NCBI GenBank assembly: GCA_016873905.1
Contig: VGVU01000054.1
Location: 1 to 8,489 of the forward strand
DNA from: Betaproteobacteria bacterium
GTDB lineage: Bacteria > Pseudomonadota > Gammaproteobacteria > Burkholderiales > Thiobacillaceae
Length of the DNA stretch: 8,489 bases
Reading direction: 5' to 3'
Shown piece after piece: positions 5,803-8,489 of this stretch (its first letter is position 1; every line of letters starts with the position of its first letter). The translations under genes and the position numbers were made by a program. The notes beneath the pieces were generated by a model. That model had not been told where the DNA came from and made no database searches. It saw only the letters and a list, made by a program, of their open reading frames with translations.

Positions 5803-7344
5803 TCAGCGTCCGGCCCGATGGGTCAGGAAATGCACCAGCAGCGGCACCGGCCGCCCGGTACTGCCCTTGTCCTTGCCGGATTTCCAGGCGGTACCCGCGA
5901 TGTCCAGATGGGCCCATTTGTATTTCTTGGCGAAGCGCGACAGAAAAGCGGCGGCGGTAATGGTGCCACCCGCACGGCCACCGATATTAGCCATGTCCGC
6001 AAAATTACTCTTCAATTGCTCCTGATATTCGTCGAACAGCGGCAATTGCCAGCACGGATCGGCGGCCGTCTCACCGGCCCTCAGCAATTCGCCCACCAGT
6101 TTGTCGTCGTTGCCCAGCACCCCACTGGTGACATGCCCCAAGGCAATCACACACGCCCCCGTCAGGGTCGCCACATCGACCACGCATACCGGGTCGAAAC
6201 GCTCCGCATAAGTCAGCGCATCGCACAAGATCAGCCGCCCCTCGGCATCGGTGTTAAGCACCTCAATCGTCTGGCCGGACATGGAGGTCACAATGTCACC
6301 CGGCTTGTTGGCGCGCCCCGACGGCAGGTTCTCGCATGTCGGGATCAGGGCCACGACATTCAGTGGCAAAGCCATTTCGACCGCGGCCTGTAGCGTACCC
6401 AGAACCGAGGCGGCACCGGCCATGTCGTACTTCATCTCATCCATTTCAGCCGCAGGCTTGAGCGAAATGCCGCCCGCATCAAAGGTGATGCCCTTGCCCA
6501 CCAGCACAATCGGTCGCTGGGTCGCCTCAGCGCCCTGATAACGCAACACGATGAACTTGGGCGGCTCGTCGCTACCCTTCGCCACAGACAAAAAGGAGCC
6601 CATACCGAGGCGTTCCATGTCCATGCGTTCGAGCACCTCCACCGCCAAACCATGCGACTCGGCAAGATACATCGCCGTATCTGCCAGCGTCGTCGGAGTA
6701 CACAGATTGCCGGGCAAGTTACCCAGATCGCGCGCCAATTGCATCCCGGCAACGATGCTGGCACCACAACTCAGGGCCTCCTGGGCGGCCGCCTTTTGTG
6801 CGCGGCTGGCGACCTGCCACTTGAAGGCCCGCAGACCCGCAGGGCGGTCGTTACCCTTGCCAGCCACCTCGGACTTGGCCTGATCAAAACGGTAATAGGT
6901 ATCGCCATAGGCCAGAACCGTTTGCTCGGCACGCCAATCCATCGTGCAGCGTTTGGCATCGGCCTCCCCCAGGCACCACAAGGCATCCGTTGCGCCCGTA
7001 TCCTTGAGTCGCTGCATCGCGGCCTGCACGGCCTTGCGATAGTTGCGCGCATCCAGCTCGCTCGCCTTGCCCAGATTAACCAACAAAATCCGCTCGCACG
7101 CCAGACCCGCCGGACGGTACAAAACCGCCGTAGCCCCCACGGCAGGGCCCAGATCCCCGCCCTTAAGCAGGGCGGTCAGCGCACCACCGCAGGCCACATC
7201 CAGGGCCTGCGCCGCCGGCAACAGCGTTCGCGTGCCCATGGCACCCACAACGATACAACCGCTCCGCTGCTTTTCAACAACAACATGGACGGCTGAGAAG
7301 GACGGAACAACGGGGCGCGCGTGCGCATTAGGAGCTACGGTCAT
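5803..7344 (-). CDS. pepA: Leucyl aminopeptidase PepA (M17 family)
   Basis: Cytosolic di-metal aminopeptidase that removes N-terminal residues from peptides; the E. coli enzyme also binds DNA in XerCD recombination and carAB control. The product has 513 residues (E. coli 503). The N-terminal domain begins with EKQRSGCIVVG (24-34). The catalytic domain carries all family residues: metal ligands K284 and D289 in VGKGITFDAGG, D307 in KYDMAG, and D366 and E368 in NTDAEGRL, with catalytic K296 (ISLKP) and R370. Further signatures are SGQTIEVL, VATLTGACVIALG, SNFADMANIGGRAGGTITAAAFL and WAHLDIAGTAW. ATG 7344 is the only normal start ahead of the conserved region; it gives a short Ala/Pro-rich leader and has a weak GGAA 7-8 bases upstream. 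Its start is 25 bases from the lptF start on the other strand, so its promoter must lie mainly inside lptF. Confidence 0.97.
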   Translation of the reverse strand: MTVAPNAHARPVVPSFSAVHVVVEKQRSGCIVVGAMGTRTLLPAAQALDVACGGALTALLKGGDLGPAVGATAVLYRPAGLACERILLVNLGKASELDARNYRKAVQAAMQRLKDTGATDALWCLGEADAKRCTMDWRAEQTVLAYGDTYYRFDQAKSEVAGKGNDRPAGLRAFKWQVASRAQKAAAQEALSCGASIVAGMQLARDLGNLPGNLCTPTTLADTAMYLAESHGLAVEVLERMDMERLGMGSFLSVAKGSDEPPKFIVLRYQGAEATQRPIVLVGKGITFDAGGISLKPAAEMDEMKYDMAGAASVLGTLQAAVEMALPLNVVALIPTCENLPSGRANKPGDIVTSMSGQTIEVLNTDAEGRLILCDALTYAERFDPVCVVDVATLTGACVIALGHVTSGVLGNDDKLVGELLRAGETAADPCWQLPLFDEYQEQLKSNFADMANIGGRAGGTITAAAFLSRFAKKYKWAHLDIAGTAWKSGKDKGSTGRPVPLLVHFLTHRAGR

Positions 7345-7357
7345 GACGGTTTCCGGT

Positions 7358-7363
7358 TAAGAT
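7358..7363 (+). promoter_or_regulatory. Possible lptF -10 element
   Basis: TAAGAT matches the -10 consensus at 4 of 6 positions and would put the transcription start at about 7370, the A of the lptF ATG, giving a leaderless mRNA. No convincing -35 is seen 16-18 bases upstream. The true promoter may instead lie further inside pepA. Confidence 0.25.
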
Positions 7364-7366
7364 CAA

Positions 7367-7395
7367 ATAATGTTGTCCCATTATGCCACCAGCAA
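7367..7395 (-). promoter_or_regulatory. Candidate pepA promoter overlapping the lptF start
   Basis: On the minus strand TTGCTG (complement of 7390-7395, 3 of 6) and CATTAT (complement of 7367-7372, 4 of 6) are exactly 17 bases apart. Transcription would start near 7360, with a leader of about 15 bases. The -10 lies on the lptF start codon, so if real the two genes compete for this site. Confidence 0.35.
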
Positions 7396-8482
7396 GGCGT
7401 TTGAACGCAGCCTGAAAACCGAGTTCTGGCTGACGGGTCTGGCTGCTTTCGCAGCCCTGTCCGCCATCGTGTTAACCATTTATCTGGTGCGCCTGCTGGG
7501 CCATGCGGCTCTGGGTAATCTGCTGGAGGCCGGCATCCTGCCCATGATGGGCTTCAATTACATGCGGCTGTTGCCGGTTCTGCTCTCCCTTGCCCTTTTT
7601 CTGGGCCTGTTTATCAGCCTCACCCGGCAAATCCAGGACCATGAGGCCGTGATCTGGGCAAACGCCGGTCTTGCGCCACAGACCTGGCTGCGCCCCATCC
7701 TGCAACTCGCCCTTCCTGTCACCCTGGTCATTGCCCTGTTCAGTCTCGTCGCGCTCCCCTGGCTTGCCCAGAAACGCGCGGAATTTGAGCAAACCCAAGG
7801 TGCTCAGCGCCGTGCCATCCTGCTCGCGCCGGGTTCATTCACCGAAACCACCAGCGCAAGCGGCGGCTATCAAGTCCTGTTTATCGAAGCGCTCGACAAT
7901 ACCGGCGGGGAGGCACGCAAGGTCTTTATCGCCGATGAGCGAAATGGGCAATTGGGCGTTACCCTGGCCACAACAGGCGTCATCACGGAGCATCCTGAAG
8001 GCAGCCGTTTTCTGACCCTGGAGCAAGGCCGACGCTACGAACACCGCCCGGGCGCCGACGCCTACCGAACCCTCGAGTTCAAGCGCTATCACACGCGCCT
8101 GGACCCCGTCGCGGCCGACCCGCTTTCCCAGGGCGTCCGCCAGATGAGCACCCTCAGCCTGATCCAGGACCCCAAGGCCGCCCATCTGGGCGAACTGGTG
8201 TGGCGCATTGGCTATCCCCTCAGCGCCCTGACCCTGGCGCTGCTGGCCCTCCCTCTCAGCCAGTTCAATCCACGGAGTGGCCGATCCTTCAACATCATGT
8301 TCGCCATCCTCGTGTACGCGACCTACAACAACCTCGTCGGGATTAGCGAAAGTATGGTGGCCCAAGGCCGCCTGCATCCTCTGCTCAGTCTGATCCTGTT
8401 GCACGGAGGCGCGCTAGCCGTCTTCTATGGCCTCTTTGTCTGGCGCATGACACCGCTCCGCTGGAGGGCCAGAACGCCATGA
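7370..8482 (+). CDS. lptF: LPS export ABC transporter permease LptF
   Basis: Inner-membrane subunit of the LptB2FG transporter that extracts lipopolysaccharide and passes it to LptC/LptA. The product is 370 residues (usual about 360-370), of the YjgP/YjgQ family. The fold shows in hydropathy: membrane helices at about 20-43, 62-84 and 108-130, then a periplasmic beta-jellyroll domain (about 135-265, with LLAPGSFTET, KVFIADE and LEQGRRYEH), then helices at about 279-297, 305-325 and 336-357. Betaproteobacterial hallmarks are ALGNLLEAGILPMMGFNYM, SLTRQIQDHEAVIWANAGL, ELVWRIGYPLSALTLALLALPLSQFNPRSGRS and YNNLV. ATG 7370 gives about eight residues more than relatives I recall; the next codon is TTG. 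The ribosome-binding site is weak (AAGA at 7359-7362). The stop overlaps the next start as ATGA, typical of lptF-lptG. Confidence 0.95.
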   Translation: MLSHYATSKAFERSLKTEFWLTGLAAFAALSAIVLTIYLVRLLGHAALGNLLEAGILPMMGFNYMRLLPVLLSLALFLGLFISLTRQIQDHEAVIWANAGLAPQTWLRPILQLALPVTLVIALFSLVALPWLAQKRAEFEQTQGAQRRAILLAPGSFTETTSASGGYQVLFIEALDNTGGEARKVFIADERNGQLGVTLATTGVITEHPEGSRFLTLEQGRRYEHRPGADAYRTLEFKRYHTRLDPVAADPLSQGVRQMSTLSLIQDPKAAHLGELVWRIGYPLSALTLALLALPLSQFNPRSGRSFNIMFAILVYATYNNLVGISESMVAQGRLHPLLSLILLHGGALAVFYGLFVWRMTPLRWRARTP

Positions 8483-8489
8483 AACTGAC
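8479..8489 (+). CDS. lptG: Start of next gene, probably LPS export permease LptG (only 3 codons visible)
   Basis: ATG AAA CTG begins at 8479 and overlaps the lptF TGA by four bases (ATGA). A GGAGG at 8463-8467 lies 11 bases upstream, somewhat far but usable. LptG follows LptF in nearly all proteobacteria and the overlap implies coupled translation; identity rests on position alone, since the coding sequence is cut by the window edge. Confidence 0.55.

Noticed and set aside
6652..7296. A 214-codon plus-strand frame opposite pepA
   Set aside because: It is antisense to the conserved pepA coding region, with low-complexity shadow composition.

Overview
This is a compact, GC-rich stretch of bacterial core chromosome. 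The gene content and the protein sequences fit Betaproteobacteria: an rpoD / tRNA-Ile2 pair, the rpsP-rimM-trmD-rplS operon, a SoxR-reducing (RseC-type) protein divergent from nadB, and pepA divergent from an LptF of betaproteobacterial style. That assignment is inference from protein similarity and order. No 16S or other decisive marker is present.

Layout, left to right. (1) 1-1408, plus strand: the last 314 codons of rpoD, then 11 bases later a complete tRNA with anticodon CAT (read as tRNA-Ile2, decoding AUA after lysidine modification), then a small exported Rap1a/Tai-like protein with no ordinary start codon. (2) 1409-1517: a strong perfect stem-loop terminator serving both converging transcription units, plus a second hairpin. 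(3) 3534 down to 1518, minus strand: rpsP-rimM-trmD-rplS behind a good sigma-70 promoter. rpsP, rimM and trmD overlap; rplS is separated from trmD by a 112-base gap with two tandem hairpins. (4) 4100-3663, minus: rseC-like membrane protein. (5) 4201-5763, plus: nadB, divergent from rseC. (6) 7344-5803, minus: pepA, convergent with nadB across 39 bases. (7) 7370-8482, plus: lptF, divergent from pepA with only 25 bases between start codons, and the first bases of an overlapping gene, probably lptG.

Functionally the window holds housekeeping machinery: transcription initiation (sigma-70), translation (tRNA, S16, L19, RimM, TrmD), NAD synthesis (L-aspartate oxidase), intracellular peptide turnover (leucyl aminopeptidase) and LPS export (LptF, with LptG starting at the edge).

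I looked for an undescribed system and did not find one. There are no mobile elements, CRISPR arrays, toxin-antitoxin or defence genes, or long unexplained gaps. The interesting points are local: the missing start codon downstream of the tRNA, the tandem hairpins inside the ribosomal operon, a direct repeat before nadB, and the very tight pepA/lptF divergent junction.
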